Positions 51,091-60,214 of a DNA stretch of 64,000 nt are shown one piece after another. The position numbers and the translations under genes were made by a program. The stretch covers positions 124,001 to 188,000 of the forward strand of contig JOGW01000006.1 of the NCBI GenBank assembly GCA_000721375.1. The letters run 5' to 3'. Position 1 is the stretch's first letter. Each line of letters opens with the position of its first letter. The notes beneath the pieces are model-generated. The model was not told the origin of the DNA. It saw nothing but the letters and a program-made list of their open reading frames with translations, and searched no databases. The stretch is from Streptomyces sp. NRRL B-3428. GTDB lineage: Bacteria; Actinomycetota; Actinomycetes; Streptomycetales; Streptomycetaceae.

Positions 51091-51897
51091 GTGACTTCCG
51101 CACGAACCCCGCAAACGGGTCCCCCGCACCCTCAGGTCGTCGCTCACCGCGGCGCCTCCGAGGACGCCCCCGAGCACACCCTCACCGCGTACAAGAAGGC
51201 GATCGAGGACGGCGCGGACGCGCTGGAATGCGATGTCCGGCTCACGGCCGACGGACACCTCGTGTGCGTCCATGACCGGCGCGTCAACCGTACGTCAAAC
51301 GGCCGCGGCGCCGTCTCCGCCCTGGAGCTCGCGGATCTCGCCGCACTCGACTTCGGCTCCTGGAAGAACAGAGAGGACGGACCCGACTGGGAGGAGACCT
51401 CCGTACTGACCCTTGAGCGCCTGCTCGAACTGGTCGCGGACGCCGGCCGCCCCGTGCAGCTGGCCATCGAGACCAAGCACCCCACCCGCTGGGCGGGCCA
51501 GGTCGAGGAACGCCTCCTCCTCCTGCTCAAGCGCTTCGGCCTGGACGCGCCGAAGGCGGCGGCGGATTCTCCGGTACGGGTGATGAGCTTCTCGGCCCGT
51601 TCCCTGCAGCGCATCCGTACGAGTGCCCCGACCCTGCCCACCGTGCATCTGCTGCAGTTCCTCACCCCGCGGATGCGCGACGGCCGGCTTCCTGAAGGGG
51701 TACGGATCGCGGGCCCCGGCATCCGGCTCGTCCGCAATCACCCCGCGTACATCGAGAAGCTGCAGAAGGCCGGGCACCAGGTGCATGTGTGGACCGTGAA
51801 CGAGCCGGAGGACGTGGACCTCTGCGTCCGCCTCGGCATCGACGCGATCATCACCAACCGCCCGCGGGCGGTCCTGGAGCAGCTGGGCCGGGCCTGA
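51091..51897 (+). CDS. Glycerophosphodiester phosphodiesterase
   Basis: 268 residues, GDPD TIM barrel: VAHRGASEDAPEHTLTAY, ALECDVRLTADGHLVCVHD (metal Glu and Asp, catalytic His), QLAIETKHPT and VHVWTVNEPED. It hydrolyses deacylated phospholipids to glycerol-3-phosphate and an alcohol. No signal peptide. GTG start; divergent from htrA. Confidence 0.93.
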   Translation: MTSARTPQTGPPHPQVVAHRGASEDAPEHTLTAYKKAIEDGADALECDVRLTADGHLVCVHDRRVNRTSNGRGAVSALELADLAALDFGSWKNREDGPDWEETSVLTLERLLELVADAGRPVQLAIETKHPTRWAGQVEERLLLLLKRFGLDAPKAAADSPVRVMSFSARSLQRIRTSAPTLPTVHLLQFLTPRMRDGRLPEGVRIAGPGIRLVRNHPAYIEKLQKAGHQVHVWTVNEPEDVDLCVRLGIDAIITNRPRAVLEQLGRA

Positions 51898-52091
51898 TCA
51901 CCGACCCGAATCACCCACCCCGACACCAGCTGTCACTCACGCAGAGTGCACCGGCGCGTTCGGAGCGTGTTCATTTGCCGCGAGTGCGTCATCAGCCCGT
52001 CATAACGGTGTTCCGTATACGGATTGGCCGGTTTCCGGTCCAGTCCATTGGGGCATCCACACGGTGGCGTGGGGCTAAGGAGGTCTCGGGG

Positions 52092-52595
52092 GTGGCGTTG
52101 GTGGTGGCACAGGAGGTGCCGGCGTCGTCGAGCATGGCCGTACCTCATGGTCCTGCAGGCGTAGGACGAGCAAGACATTGCATGCGTGATCAGCTGCGTC
52201 TCAGCGGTGTATCCGAAGCAGTCGTCGACGATGCCGTCCTGGTCCTTTCCGAATTGCTGAGCAATGCCTGCCGGCACGGCAGGCCGCTCGGGGACGCGGC
52301 GACCGTGGGGGACGGCAATGTGCGGGCGGCTTGGCGGCTGGACAAGTCCGGGCGTTTGAGCATCGAGGTGACGGACGGGGGCGGTCCGACCCGACCGCTT
52401 CCGGCCACTCCGTCGGTGACGGCACGCGGTGGCCGGGGACTCGGCATCATCGCGGCGCTGTGCGACGACTGGGGGGTACGGGACGGCGCTACGGGCGAGG
52501 TCACGGTGTGGGCCGTGCTCACGGCGGGGCACCCGCACGAGGACTTCGCTACGCGTGTCACCGGTCCGGTAGAGCTGTTCGGCGAGCTGGGCTGA
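52092..52595 (+). CDS. RsbW-like ATP-binding (HATPase_c_2) protein
   Basis: 167 residues. N-box VLVLSELLSNACRHGRP, G1 VTDGGGPTRP and G2 GGRGLGIIAAL form a Bergerat ATP site like that of anti-sigma kinases. Streptomyces has dozens, mostly unassigned. GTG 52092 has AAGGAGG at 9 nt. No sigma or antagonist gene adjoins it. Confidence 0.88.
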   Translation: MALVVAQEVPASSSMAVPHGPAGVGRARHCMRDQLRLSGVSEAVVDDAVLVLSELLSNACRHGRPLGDAATVGDGNVRAAWRLDKSGRLSIEVTDGGGPTRPLPATPSVTARGGRGLGIIAALCDDWGVRDGATGEVTVWAVLTAGHPHEDFATRVTGPVELFGELG

Positions 52596-52684
52596 AACAA
52601 GCCGCCGCGCGCGGCCCACGGCACCCGTCACGCAACGGCTAGGCTCACCGCCGTACCGCCCAAGCCGTGACCGGGAGACGCACG

Positions 52685-53653
52685 ATGGCCAAGAAGCGCC
52701 CTCAGACGAAGAAGCCGCAGAAGGCGCAGATCACCGAGGGAGAGATCCCGGTTGTCGGCGCGCGTGAACCCTGCCCGTGCAACTCGGGCCGGCGCTACAA
52801 GGCCTGTCACGGCCGCGCCGCAGCGCAGGCCGTGACCGAGCTGGTGCACCGCCCGTTCGAGGGTCTGCCCGGTGAGTGCGACTGGGTCGCGCTGCGCGAA
52901 CTGGTGCCCGCCGCCACGGTGGAGCTCACCCTCAAGGACCCACTGCCCGAGGGCGTCCCGTCGGTGACGCTCGCGACCGTGCTGCCGATGGCGTGGCCCG
53001 GCCTGCGCCGCGAGGACGGCTCCGTCCTGATCGGGCTGCAGAACGACACGTCGTCCGGCGACCTCAGCCGCGACCTCGCCGACGTCCTCACCCAGGCGCT
53101 CACCACCGAGCCGGGCAACCCGATCGCCGCGCGCCGCGGCTCGGCCGAGGGCCCGCGCCTTCAGGAACTCCTCGACCCGAAGGGCCCGTTCGAGCCCGTC
53201 GTGCACGAGGGCTTCGAGTTCTGGGTGCCGGACGCGGAGAACGCGAGCACCGAGGTCACCGCTTCCCTGGAGCGCGCCAACGCCGCCGCGATCCCGACGG
53301 TGAAGCTGCCGGACCTCGAGGCCGCGTACTGGTGCGAGACCCCGGAGAAGAACCACCTGCGCTGGGTCATGCCGCATCCCGAGGAGAAGCTCCTCGACGC
53401 GCTCGCCCGCCTGCACGCGGCCGGCAAGTCCAGCCTGGGTGAGAACACGCGCCTGGTGGGCTCGTTCCGCGCGCACGGTCTGATGGTCCCTGTCTGGGAC
53501 CTGCCGACCGGCATGAGTGCGGCCGATGTCGAGAAGCCCGCCGTCGAGTTCGCCGAGCGGCTCGCCGCGGCCCTTTCCGACGAGACTCCGCTGACCGCCG
53601 AGGAGCGCCGCGCCCGCGGTGGTCTGACCAACCGGCAGGTCACGCTGAGCTGA
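52685..53653 (+). CDS. DUF5926 family protein with N-terminal SEC-C zinc motif
   Basis: 322 residues. Basic start, then PCPCNSGRRYKACHGR (CxC...CH zinc motif of SEC-C type), followed by a conserved actinobacterial domain with FEFWVPDAENASTEVTASLE and LRWVMPHPEEKLLDALARLH. Function unknown; SEC-C motifs usually contact proteins or RNA in translation or secretion. GGGAGA precedes ATG 52685. Confidence 0.88.
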   Translation: MAKKRPQTKKPQKAQITEGEIPVVGAREPCPCNSGRRYKACHGRAAAQAVTELVHRPFEGLPGECDWVALRELVPAATVELTLKDPLPEGVPSVTLATVLPMAWPGLRREDGSVLIGLQNDTSSGDLSRDLADVLTQALTTEPGNPIAARRGSAEGPRLQELLDPKGPFEPVVHEGFEFWVPDAENASTEVTASLERANAAAIPTVKLPDLEAAYWCETPEKNHLRWVMPHPEEKLLDALARLHAAGKSSLGENTRLVGSFRAHGLMVPVWDLPTGMSAADVEKPAVEFAERLAAALSDETPLTAEERRARGGLTNRQVTLS

Positions 53654-53872
53654 CCGGCCGGTCAGTCCGCAGCGGAACATCGAGTGCCCTTCGAGCGATC
53701 TCCGAGTGATCAGAAAGAGCCATTCATGATCGCTCAGGGGCATAGGAAAGCCATAGAAATGGTATGAGACCGGTCACAACTCCCGGCCTTCACCGGTAAA
53801 TCCCCAGCGGATTGGCCGATACCGGCCGAGATCGAATTTGCGAACGGCAGATCTTCGGTTACCGTTCAAGTA

Positions 53873-53912
53873 GCCCGGTCGCTGGTGCATCCCCCGTCGC
53901 CAGCGACCGGGC
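53873..53912 (+). terminator. Terminator after the DUF5926 gene
   Basis: GCCCGGTCGCTGG (53873-53885) pairs exactly with 53900-53912 and is followed by CTTTCC. It lies between convergent genes. Confidence 0.85.
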
Positions 53913-53939
53913 CTTTCCATGCCCTGGACCGGCCGGCGC

Positions 53940-54569
53940 TCAACTGCCCGCGGCAGGCGCCTGATTGCTCCCGGACCGCAGCAGCATCGACGTGGCGTCC
54001 GCGCTCTCGTCCCCCTCGGCGCTCTGCGCCGCGAATTCCGCCACCGCCGAATACGCCTCGCGCCCACCGGCCGTCGGCTCCCGAGGCGTCTCGCACGCCC
54101 CCGGCTCATCGCCCTCGTCCACCGCGCAGTGCATCTGCACGGTCCGCCCCTCGGGCCCCATCAGCGTGAGCACCGAGGTGAGCGCCTCTCCGGTGGCGTT
54201 GCGGTAGTACGTACGGGCCCAGGTGTCCCGGCCCTGGCTGAGCACACAGGTCTGGGCCTCGACGCCCTCGGGCGAGGCGAGTTCGGGACCGCACTGCGCG
54301 GCGGTCGTCAGACCGAGTCCGGAGAGCAGCCCGGGCGCGGGCTCACGTTCCGCCGGCTTCGCATCCGGCCCGGGTTCGGTGAAGGGCGCGTCCGCCTTCG
54401 CCCGTACGACGTCATCCGCCCGCCCTCGTACGACCTCGTCGGACTTGGCCCGTACGACGTCGTCGGAGGAACCCACGGGCCCCGCCGCCGCACCCGCGAG
54501 CGGCAGCAGGACCGCCAGCAGCACGACGGCGATGAGCGCGGACATACGTGCTCGCTGCAACGGACCCAC
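53940..54569 (-). CDS. Secreted or membrane-anchored hypothetical protein
   Basis: About 209 residues. GTG 54569 gives a normal n-region (MGPLQRARM) before the hydrophobic stretch ALIAVVLLAVLLPLAGAAAG; ATG 54545 is the alternative. Next comes a three-fold repeat (DDVVRAKS, DEVVRGRA, DDVVRAKA), then a ~130-residue domain with CGPELASPEGVEAQTCVL and MHCAVDEGDEPGACETP (four Cys). The family is unknown to me. Confidence 0.72.
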   Translation of the reverse strand: MGPLQRARMSALIAVVLLAVLLPLAGAAAGPVGSSDDVVRAKSDEVVRGRADDVVRAKADAPFTEPGPDAKPAEREPAPGLLSGLGLTTAAQCGPELASPEGVEAQTCVLSQGRDTWARTYYRNATGEALTSVLTLMGPEGRTVQMHCAVDEGDEPGACETPREPTAGGREAYSAVAEFAAQSAEGDESADATSMLLRSGSNQAPAAGS

Positions 54570-54655
54570 CTGCTCAACTGAACTGCACAACAACAAAGGT
54601 GAGCCGAAGATAGCGACGGGTGAGGGCCCGAAAGCCCCGCGCACGCCCAAGGTGC

Positions 54656-55321
54656 CTAGAACTCGGGCGCGCTCACACCCGTATGAGTGAGGGTGTCGAC
54701 CAGGACACCCACCAGGGCCTCGATGTCCGGCAGCCACGGGCGCGCCGAACCGGGCAGCGGGGCGCGCTCCCAGCGGACCTCGCCCTGGCCGGTCTCCGAG
54801 GGCGGCAGCACCACATAGCCGCCGCTGCCGTGGAAGCGCAGCGAGCCGGGAACATGGTCGCGTGCGTAGAGCAGTTCGCCGAGGTGGGGCATCGAGTACG
54901 GCGCGACGAGCAGGTACCAGCGGTCGGGGGTCGCGACGACCGGGCCGACACGGACGCCCTTGCGGTCGAGCACCGCGAGCGAGCGGGCCGCGGCGATGGC
55001 CGGCAGGCTCACCGCGCTGGGACCGGGACCGCCCGTGGCGAGCACGACCGGCGCCGTGGGCCGGTTGGTGAACCACCAGCGGACCATCCGCTCATCGCCG
55101 GTCGCGGCCAGGATGCCGGGGTCGAAGGGGTGACCGCCCGGGGTGGCGCAGTCGGGGTCGGGGCATGCGCATTGCGGCGATCCGGGCTGCCGCAATCCCA
55201 CACCGGGGAGCACGGGCCACTGCCAGGTGCTCGCGAAGGTCAGGGCCGCGCTGAGCTGGTCAGGCCTCCCACCGGATCGCTTCGACAGGAGCCTGCGTCG
55301 CCTTCCGAGGATCTCGCGCAT
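54656..55321 (-). CDS. PrimPol-like protein lacking the usual acidic motif
   Basis: 221 residues matching the bifunctional primase/polymerase family in outline: ALTFASTWQWPVLPGVGLRQ, CACPDPDCATPGGHPFDPGI (Cys cluster), MVRWWFTNRPTAPVVLATGG and SLRFHGSGGYVVLPPSETG. The place where the first PrimPol protein has GIDLD reads SLPAIAAARSLAVLDRKG, so the metal Asp pair is absent. Probably not a polymerase. Divergent from the GAF-SpoIIE gene. Confidence 0.78.
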   Translation of the reverse strand: MREILGRRRRLLSKRSGGRPDQLSAALTFASTWQWPVLPGVGLRQPGSPQCACPDPDCATPGGHPFDPGILAATGDERMVRWWFTNRPTAPVVLATGGPGPSAVSLPAIAAARSLAVLDRKGVRVGPVVATPDRWYLLVAPYSMPHLGELLYARDHVPGSLRFHGSGGYVVLPPSETGQGEVRWERAPLPGSARPWLPDIEALVGVLVDTLTHTGVSAPEF

Positions 55322-55843
55322 GAGCGCTCGTTCCTTTCCGTTGAAAACGCAGAGACACTACCGACACTGCGGGCCGCTTCGGACTACATCGGACATTGCG
55401 GACACTCTCGAGTCACGCTTGGAGCCAGGACTGCACGCGCAGATGCATCCATTACAACCATGGCGGTGGGTGGCGCGCGCATGGCGCTTGACGCCTGCCA
55501 TACGTTGCCGTGCTGTTCGCTTGCTGGTCCCGCTTGCGAACCGCCATGAGCCGCTCGGCCGGAACACGGCCTTCGCTCTCTAAGACGTTCGGGTCCGTCG
55601 TCCGGTTCAGGAACAGCGCCAACTACCGCTGTTCTTCACCCAGTACGTACCCGATACGCCCGCCGTGACCCTTGGTGGGAGCGGTTTGTGCCTGCTGTAG
55701 CCCAGGGGTCCTGCCGTGCCGAACGCTGAACGGGCTCCAGTCGACCTCAATAACGGATTGGTCAGGGCTGTTTTCCGCCAAGTTCCCTATTTCGCCACTG
55801 ATGCCTCGTACACCCCATGGACACCAGGAATAGTCGCAGGACA
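55322..55843. other. 522-bp divergent intergenic region
   Basis: It separates the PrimPol-like gene (minus) and the phosphatase gene (plus). The composition is less GC-biased than the flanks and third-position bias is absent. CGGACATTGCGGACACTC near 55388 is a short direct repeat. Long leaders or several promoters are likely; no gene is supported. Confidence 0.6.
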
Positions 55844-57373
55844 ATGCTGGACATCCCCAGACCACTGCGTGTAGATGTGGACCTATTGCTGGCGGCGCAG
55901 AATGACATGGGGGTTTGCGATGCTAAAGAGCAATATGCACCGGCCGGAATCCCGGACGAGAACCGCGCCATGAACGCCCCGCACCTTCCGAAAGTGGCCG
56001 GAATCGATCCCAGCTCTTCCTCGGTTCCCGCCCCAGCGCACACATCGGCGTCCGATTGCGCCCCCATGCCCGCCACCCCGGCGGCCGTGATCCAGGACCG
56101 GCTCGCGGGCTGGGTCTCCGACCTGACCACGCTCCATGAACTGACCGAGCGCCTGACGCGCACCACCGCGCTCGAGGACTGCCTTCGCGAACTCCTGCGG
56201 GCGGGCGCCGCCCTCGTCGGGGCCCGCCGCGGACTCGTCGTCCTCGAACCCGCCGACGGACTCGGGCCCGAGGCCATGACCGGGCTCGGTCTGCAGCGGG
56301 CCGATCTCGGGCATATCGAGACCGTGCCGCGCGATGTCACCTCGTACGGGCGCCTGCTCGACGGCACCGACACCCTGGCCCCCGGTGAATGCGGTATCGC
56401 CCAGGCCGATCTGCTCGCCGACGAGCAGCTCGACCCGCGCCACCGCTCGGTCGCGGACCGGCTCGGCTTTGCGGCGAGCTACGCCGTACCGCTGGCGTGC
56501 GAGCCGGCCCACGGCGGTTCCAGCCGGCTCGGCGCCGCGGTCTGGCTCTACGACGAGCCGGCCGAGCCCGTGGAGCGTCAGCGCCATCTGATCGGGCTCT
56601 ACATGCGGTACGCGAGCGAGCACGTGGCCCGGCTCGTCGAGCTGGAGCGCTCCCGTACGACCATGGCCACCATCGCCGAGGAACTGCTGCCCAGCCGCCT
56701 TCCCCGGGTCGCCGGTGTGCAGCTCGCGGCACGGCACCGCACGGGGCCGCGCGGCGGCGGTGACTGGTACGACGCGCTGCCGCTGCCGGAGGGCGCGCTC
56801 GGCCTCGCGGTCGGGTCGGTCACCGGGTCGGGGCCGAGTGCGGTCGCGGCGATGGGACGGCTGCGGGCGTCCTTGCGTGCGTACGCGGTGATGGAGGGCG
56901 AGGACCCCGTCGCCGTCCTCTCCGACCTCGAACTTCTCCTGCGCCTGACCGAACCGGCGCGCAGCGCCACCGCGCTCTTCGCCTACTGCGAACCGCGCCG
57001 GCGCAAGATCGTGCTCGCCGGGGCCGGGCACTCCCCGCCGCTGGTCATCGGCGAGCGGCGCACGGAGTTCGTGGAGACCTCCCTGTCCGCGCCGCTCGGG
57101 ATGCTGAGCTGCTGGGAGGCACCGAGTGTGGAGCTCTCACCGGAGCCCGGCGAGACCGTCCTGATCTACACGGACGGTCTCCTTCACCGCACCGGCGACC
57201 CGATGGACCGCGCCTTCGCACGGCTGCACGCGGCGGCGGCGAGTGTGCCGAAGGCGCTGCGGGACGATCCCGGGGCGATCGCGGACCACGTGCTGCGGAC
57301 CGTCCTGACGGACGGGCGGGACGAGGCGGACAGTGATGAGGACGTGGTGTTGCTGGCGGCTCGGTTCGACTGA
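55844..57373 (+). CDS. GAF-SpoIIE (PP2C) phosphatase-like protein
   Basis: 509 residues. N-terminus LLAAQNDMGVCDAKEQYAPA, a GAF domain (~100-265), then SpoIIE/PP2C (~275-505) with GGGDWYDALPLPEG, LAGAGHSPPLVI, VLIYTDGLLHRTG and the terminal DEDVVLLAARFD. The second metal-site motif, normally GDVxGHG, reads GSVTGSG near residue 324, so one metal Asp is Ser. Such proteins dephosphorylate anti-sigma antagonists; activity here needs testing. ATG 55844 agrees with homologues; 55817 is also open. Confidence 0.88.
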   Translation: MLDIPRPLRVDVDLLLAAQNDMGVCDAKEQYAPAGIPDENRAMNAPHLPKVAGIDPSSSSVPAPAHTSASDCAPMPATPAAVIQDRLAGWVSDLTTLHELTERLTRTTALEDCLRELLRAGAALVGARRGLVVLEPADGLGPEAMTGLGLQRADLGHIETVPRDVTSYGRLLDGTDTLAPGECGIAQADLLADEQLDPRHRSVADRLGFAASYAVPLACEPAHGGSSRLGAAVWLYDEPAEPVERQRHLIGLYMRYASEHVARLVELERSRTTMATIAEELLPSRLPRVAGVQLAARHRTGPRGGGDWYDALPLPEGALGLAVGSVTGSGPSAVAAMGRLRASLRAYAVMEGEDPVAVLSDLELLLRLTEPARSATALFAYCEPRRRKIVLAGAGHSPPLVIGERRTEFVETSLSAPLGMLSCWEAPSVELSPEPGETVLIYTDGLLHRTGDPMDRAFARLHAAAASVPKALRDDPGAIADHVLRTVLTDGRDEADSDEDVVLLAARFD

Positions 57374-57396
57374 GCCGGGACGCTCGCCTTCGGATC

Positions 57397-57460
57397 CCGG
57401 ACAGTCCCCTCCCGCCCGGGGGCCGAAGCCCTTTCCAGGCTATCGACGCCCACTGACAAC
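57397..57460 (+). repeat. Dispersed 3'-end element, copy C
   Basis: Begins 23 nt after the phosphatase stop and reads, in gene direction, GGACAGTCCCCTCCCG, GGGGGCC, AAGCCCTTTCCAGGCTATCG and CACTGACAA. Same order and same gene-relative orientation as copies A and B. Confidence 0.85.
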
Positions 57461-57481
57461 GCGGCACTCGCAGACCGTCCG

Positions 57482-57519
57482 AAGGGCCCTCGGGGCAGTA
57501 AAGCCCCAAGGGCCCTTTT
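57482..57519 (+). terminator. Rho-independent terminator with T-tract
   Basis: AAGGGCCCTCGGGGC pairs with GCCCCAAGGGCCCTT with one mismatch around a 6-nt loop; the stem runs into TTTT. It follows repeat copy C and ends the phosphatase transcript. Confidence 0.9.
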
Positions 57520-57612
57520 CGCGTGACTTTGGCCATACGTGCAGGACCTGGAACCCCTTCCGTACGGACATACGATGGACGGTGGTCCCCAGGTCGCTAC
57601 AAGGAGGCATCC

Positions 57613-59085
57613 GTGGCCGAAGAGCTCACCGGCAACCCCGGCGAAGAAGCAGCCGACGAGGCAGCCGAGAAGCCCATCAAGCAGCGGAAGAACGGCCTGT
57701 ACCCGGGCGTCTCCGACGAGCTGGCCGAGTCCATGCGCTCCGGCTGGGCCGACACCGAGCTGACGGATGTGCAGCCGATCGCGCAGGCCGAGCACACCGC
57801 CCGGCGCCGCGCGGCGCTTTCCGCCGCCTTCCCGGGCGAGCGTCTGGTGATCCCCGCGGGCAATCTGAAGACGCGCTCGAACGACACCGAGTACAGCTTC
57901 CGCGCCTCCACCGAGTACGCGTACCTGACCGGCAACCAGACCGAGGACGGCGTGCTCGTCCTGGAGCCGGTCGAGGGCGGCCACGAGGCCACGCTCTATC
58001 TCCTGCCCCGCTCCGACCGTGAGAACGGCGAGTTCTGGCTGGACGGCCAGGGTGAGCTGTGGGTCGGGCGCCGGCACTCGCTGACCGAGGCCGGGACGCT
58101 GTACGGCATCCCCGCCTCCGACGTCCGCAAGCTGGCCGAGGCGCTCGCCGAGTCCACCGGTGCGACCCGTGTCGTACGCGGTCACGACGCCGGTATCGAG
58201 AAGGCGCTGACCGACAAGGTCACCGCCGAGCGCGACGAGGAGCTGCGGGTCCACCTGTCCGAGGCGCGCCTCGTGAAGGACGAGTTCGAGGTCGGCCAGC
58301 TTGAGCAGGCCTGCGCGTCCACCGCGCGCGGCTTCGAGGATGTCGTGAAGGTCCTCGACAAGGCCGAGGCGACCTCGGAGCGCTATATCGAGGGCACATT
58401 CTTCCTGCGCGCCCGCGTCGAGGGCAACGACATCGGCTACGGCTCGATCTGCGCCGCGGGCCCGCACGCCACGACCCTGCACTGGGTGCGCAACAACGGC
58501 GAGGTCCGCTCCGGCGACCTGCTGCTTCTGGACGCCGGTGTGGAGACCAACGAGCTCTACACCGCGGACGTGACCCGCACGCTGCCGATCAACGGCCGCT
58601 ACAGCGAGCTGCAGAAGAAGATCTACGACGCGGTGTACGAGGCCCAGGAGGCCGGTATCGCCGCGGTCAAGCCGGGCGCCGCCTACCGCGACTTCCACGA
58701 CGCCGCCCAGCGCGTGCTCGCCGAGAAGCTCGTCGAGTGGGGTCTGCTCGAAGGCACGGTCGAGCGCGTCCTGGAGCTCGGCCTCCAGCGCCGCTTCACC
58801 CTGCACGGCACCGGCCACATGCTCGGCATGGACGTCCACGACTGCGCGGCCGCGCGCCGTGAGTCGTACGTGGACTGCACGCTGGAGCCGGGCATGTGCC
58901 TGACCGTCGAGCCGGGTCTGTACTTCCAGGCCGACGACCTGACGGTGCCGGCGGAGTACCGCGGCATCGGCGTCCGGATCGAGGACGACATCCTCGTGAC
59001 GCAGGACGGCAACCGGAACCTTTCGGATGCGCTGCCGCGTACCAGCGACGCCGTCGAGGCGTGGATGGCTTCGCTCAAGGGCTGA
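57613..59085 (+). CDS. pepP: Xaa-Pro aminopeptidase (M24B, PepP-like)
   Basis: 490 residues. N-terminal creatinase-like domain, then the pita-bread domain with the five metal ligands: Asp in LLLDAGVETN and TADVTRTLP, His in HGTGHMLGMDVHD, Glu in LTVEPGLYFQ and Glu in VRIEDDILVT. It removes N-terminal residues before Pro using two Mn. GTG 57613 has AAGGAGG 5 nt upstream. Confidence 0.95.
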   Translation: MAEELTGNPGEEAADEAAEKPIKQRKNGLYPGVSDELAESMRSGWADTELTDVQPIAQAEHTARRRAALSAAFPGERLVIPAGNLKTRSNDTEYSFRASTEYAYLTGNQTEDGVLVLEPVEGGHEATLYLLPRSDRENGEFWLDGQGELWVGRRHSLTEAGTLYGIPASDVRKLAEALAESTGATRVVRGHDAGIEKALTDKVTAERDEELRVHLSEARLVKDEFEVGQLEQACASTARGFEDVVKVLDKAEATSERYIEGTFFLRARVEGNDIGYGSICAAGPHATTLHWVRNNGEVRSGDLLLLDAGVETNELYTADVTRTLPINGRYSELQKKIYDAVYEAQEAGIAAVKPGAAYRDFHDAAQRVLAEKLVEWGLLEGTVERVLELGLQRRFTLHGTGHMLGMDVHDCAAARRESYVDCTLEPGMCLTVEPGLYFQADDLTVPAEYRGIGVRIEDDILVTQDGNRNLSDALPRTSDAVEAWMASLKG

Positions 59086-59097
59086 TCAGCTGTTCCT

Positions 59098-59137
59098 GAC
59101 GCAGGGGCGGTACGCACACGCGTACCGCCCCTGCGTC
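59098..59137. terminator. Bidirectional terminator after pepP
   Basis: A perfect 18-bp stem (GACGCAGGGGCGGTACGC and complement) with loop ACAC, between convergent genes. Confidence 0.93.
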
Positions 59138-59141
59138 GTGT

Positions 59142-60077
59142 TCAGACGCCGGCCGCCGCCCGCCGGTAGCGGCCGGGAGCGATCCCCCGGGCCCGCGTGA
59201 AGGCGCGCGAGAAGGCGAACTCCGAGGTGTAGCCGACCTGTTCGGCGATCCTTCCGACGCGTTCGTCGGTGTCACGCAGCAGTCGGGCGGCCATGTCGAT
59301 ACGGAGCCGGGCGAGGTAGCCGAGGGGTGCGACGCCCACCAGCTCCTTGAAGCGCCGGGCGAACACGGGCCGGGACATCGTCACGTCCCTGGCCAGGGAC
59401 TCCACCGTCCACGGCCGGTGCGGTGCCTGGTGCAGGAGGGAGAGCGCGGCGCTGATGCGCGGATCGCGCAGGGCGAGCAGCCAGGAGCGCTGACCGGCGT
59501 CGGGCGCGGTGTCGGCGCGCTCCAGCCAGGCCCGTACGACCTGGACGAAGAGGACATCGGTGAGCCGGGTCGCGACCGCGCGGGCGCCCGGGCGCGAGCG
59601 GGTGGTCTCGGCCACCAACAGGCGGATGATGCCCTGCAGTTCGGGGTCGGCGCTCATGCCCGGGATGTGGATCACCGGAGGCAGCGCGGCGAGTACGGGG
59701 TGGTGGGTGACGTCGCCCGCGTAGCCGAACTTGCCGCAGATCACGTGCGCGGCCGGACCCTCGCCGCCGAGGTCGAGGACCCCGTCGCTCGGTGGGTGGG
59801 CGGCTTCGAGTGCGGCGTACGGGAGGACCTTGGCGTCGGGGGTGCCGGCCAGCTGGTGCGGGGTGCCGTGGGGCAGCAGCAGGACGTCTCCGGTGACCAG
59901 TTGGCGCGGCGGCTCACCGTCGATGCGCAGCCAGCAGGCGCCCTCGGCGATCAGATGGAAACCGGCCGCGTCCAGGCGGTCGAGCCCGCAGCCCCAGTCG
60001 CCGCCGCGTGAGCGCAGCTGGGCGATCAGGACGCCGTCGAGTCCGGTGGTGGCCAGCACGTCTGCCAGTACGTCCAC
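59142..60077 (-). CDS. AraC-family regulator with cupin sensor domain
   Basis: 311 residues. N-terminal cupin (RQLVTGDVLLLPHGTPHQLA) and C-terminal double HTH (PWTVESLARDVTMSRPVFAR, PLGYLARLRIDMAARLLRDT, VGRIAEQVGYTSEFAFSRAF). Divergent from the SDR gene, with an inverted repeat between them, so it most likely activates or represses that gene. GTG 60077 start. The effector is unknown. Confidence 0.92.
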   Translation of the reverse strand: MDVLADVLATTGLDGVLIAQLRSRGGDWGCGLDRLDAAGFHLIAEGACWLRIDGEPPRQLVTGDVLLLPHGTPHQLAGTPDAKVLPYAALEAAHPPSDGVLDLGGEGPAAHVICGKFGYAGDVTHHPVLAALPPVIHIPGMSADPELQGIIRLLVAETTRSRPGARAVATRLTDVLFVQVVRAWLERADTAPDAGQRSWLLALRDPRISAALSLLHQAPHRPWTVESLARDVTMSRPVFARRFKELVGVAPLGYLARLRIDMAARLLRDTDERVGRIAEQVGYTSEFAFSRAFTRARGIAPGRYRRAAAGV

Positions 60078-60104
60078 GATTACCTACCTCACTCCCGCCA
60101 GAAC

Positions 60105-60150
60105 GAGACGTACAGACAAAACACAGATCGTTTCTGTCATGGAACGTCTC
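60105..60150. promoter_or_regulatory. Interrupted inverted repeat in the AraC/SDR divergent region
   Basis: GAGACGT (60105-60111) and ACGTCTC (60144-60150) are the outer arms; ACAGA-x-AAA (60112-60120) and TTTCTGT (60131-60137) are inner arms. Likely AraC-type binding region for both promoters. Confidence 0.5.
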
Positions 60151-60214
60151 ATGCCCACGCTCATAGAGTCATGGTCAACAAGCAACGCACCTTACTGCAC
60201 AGGGAGTTCAGGGC

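Noticed and set aside
55423..55583. Short forward open frame in the 55.4 kb gap
   Set aside because: No ribosome site, weak third-position bias, and Arg/Trp-rich translation.
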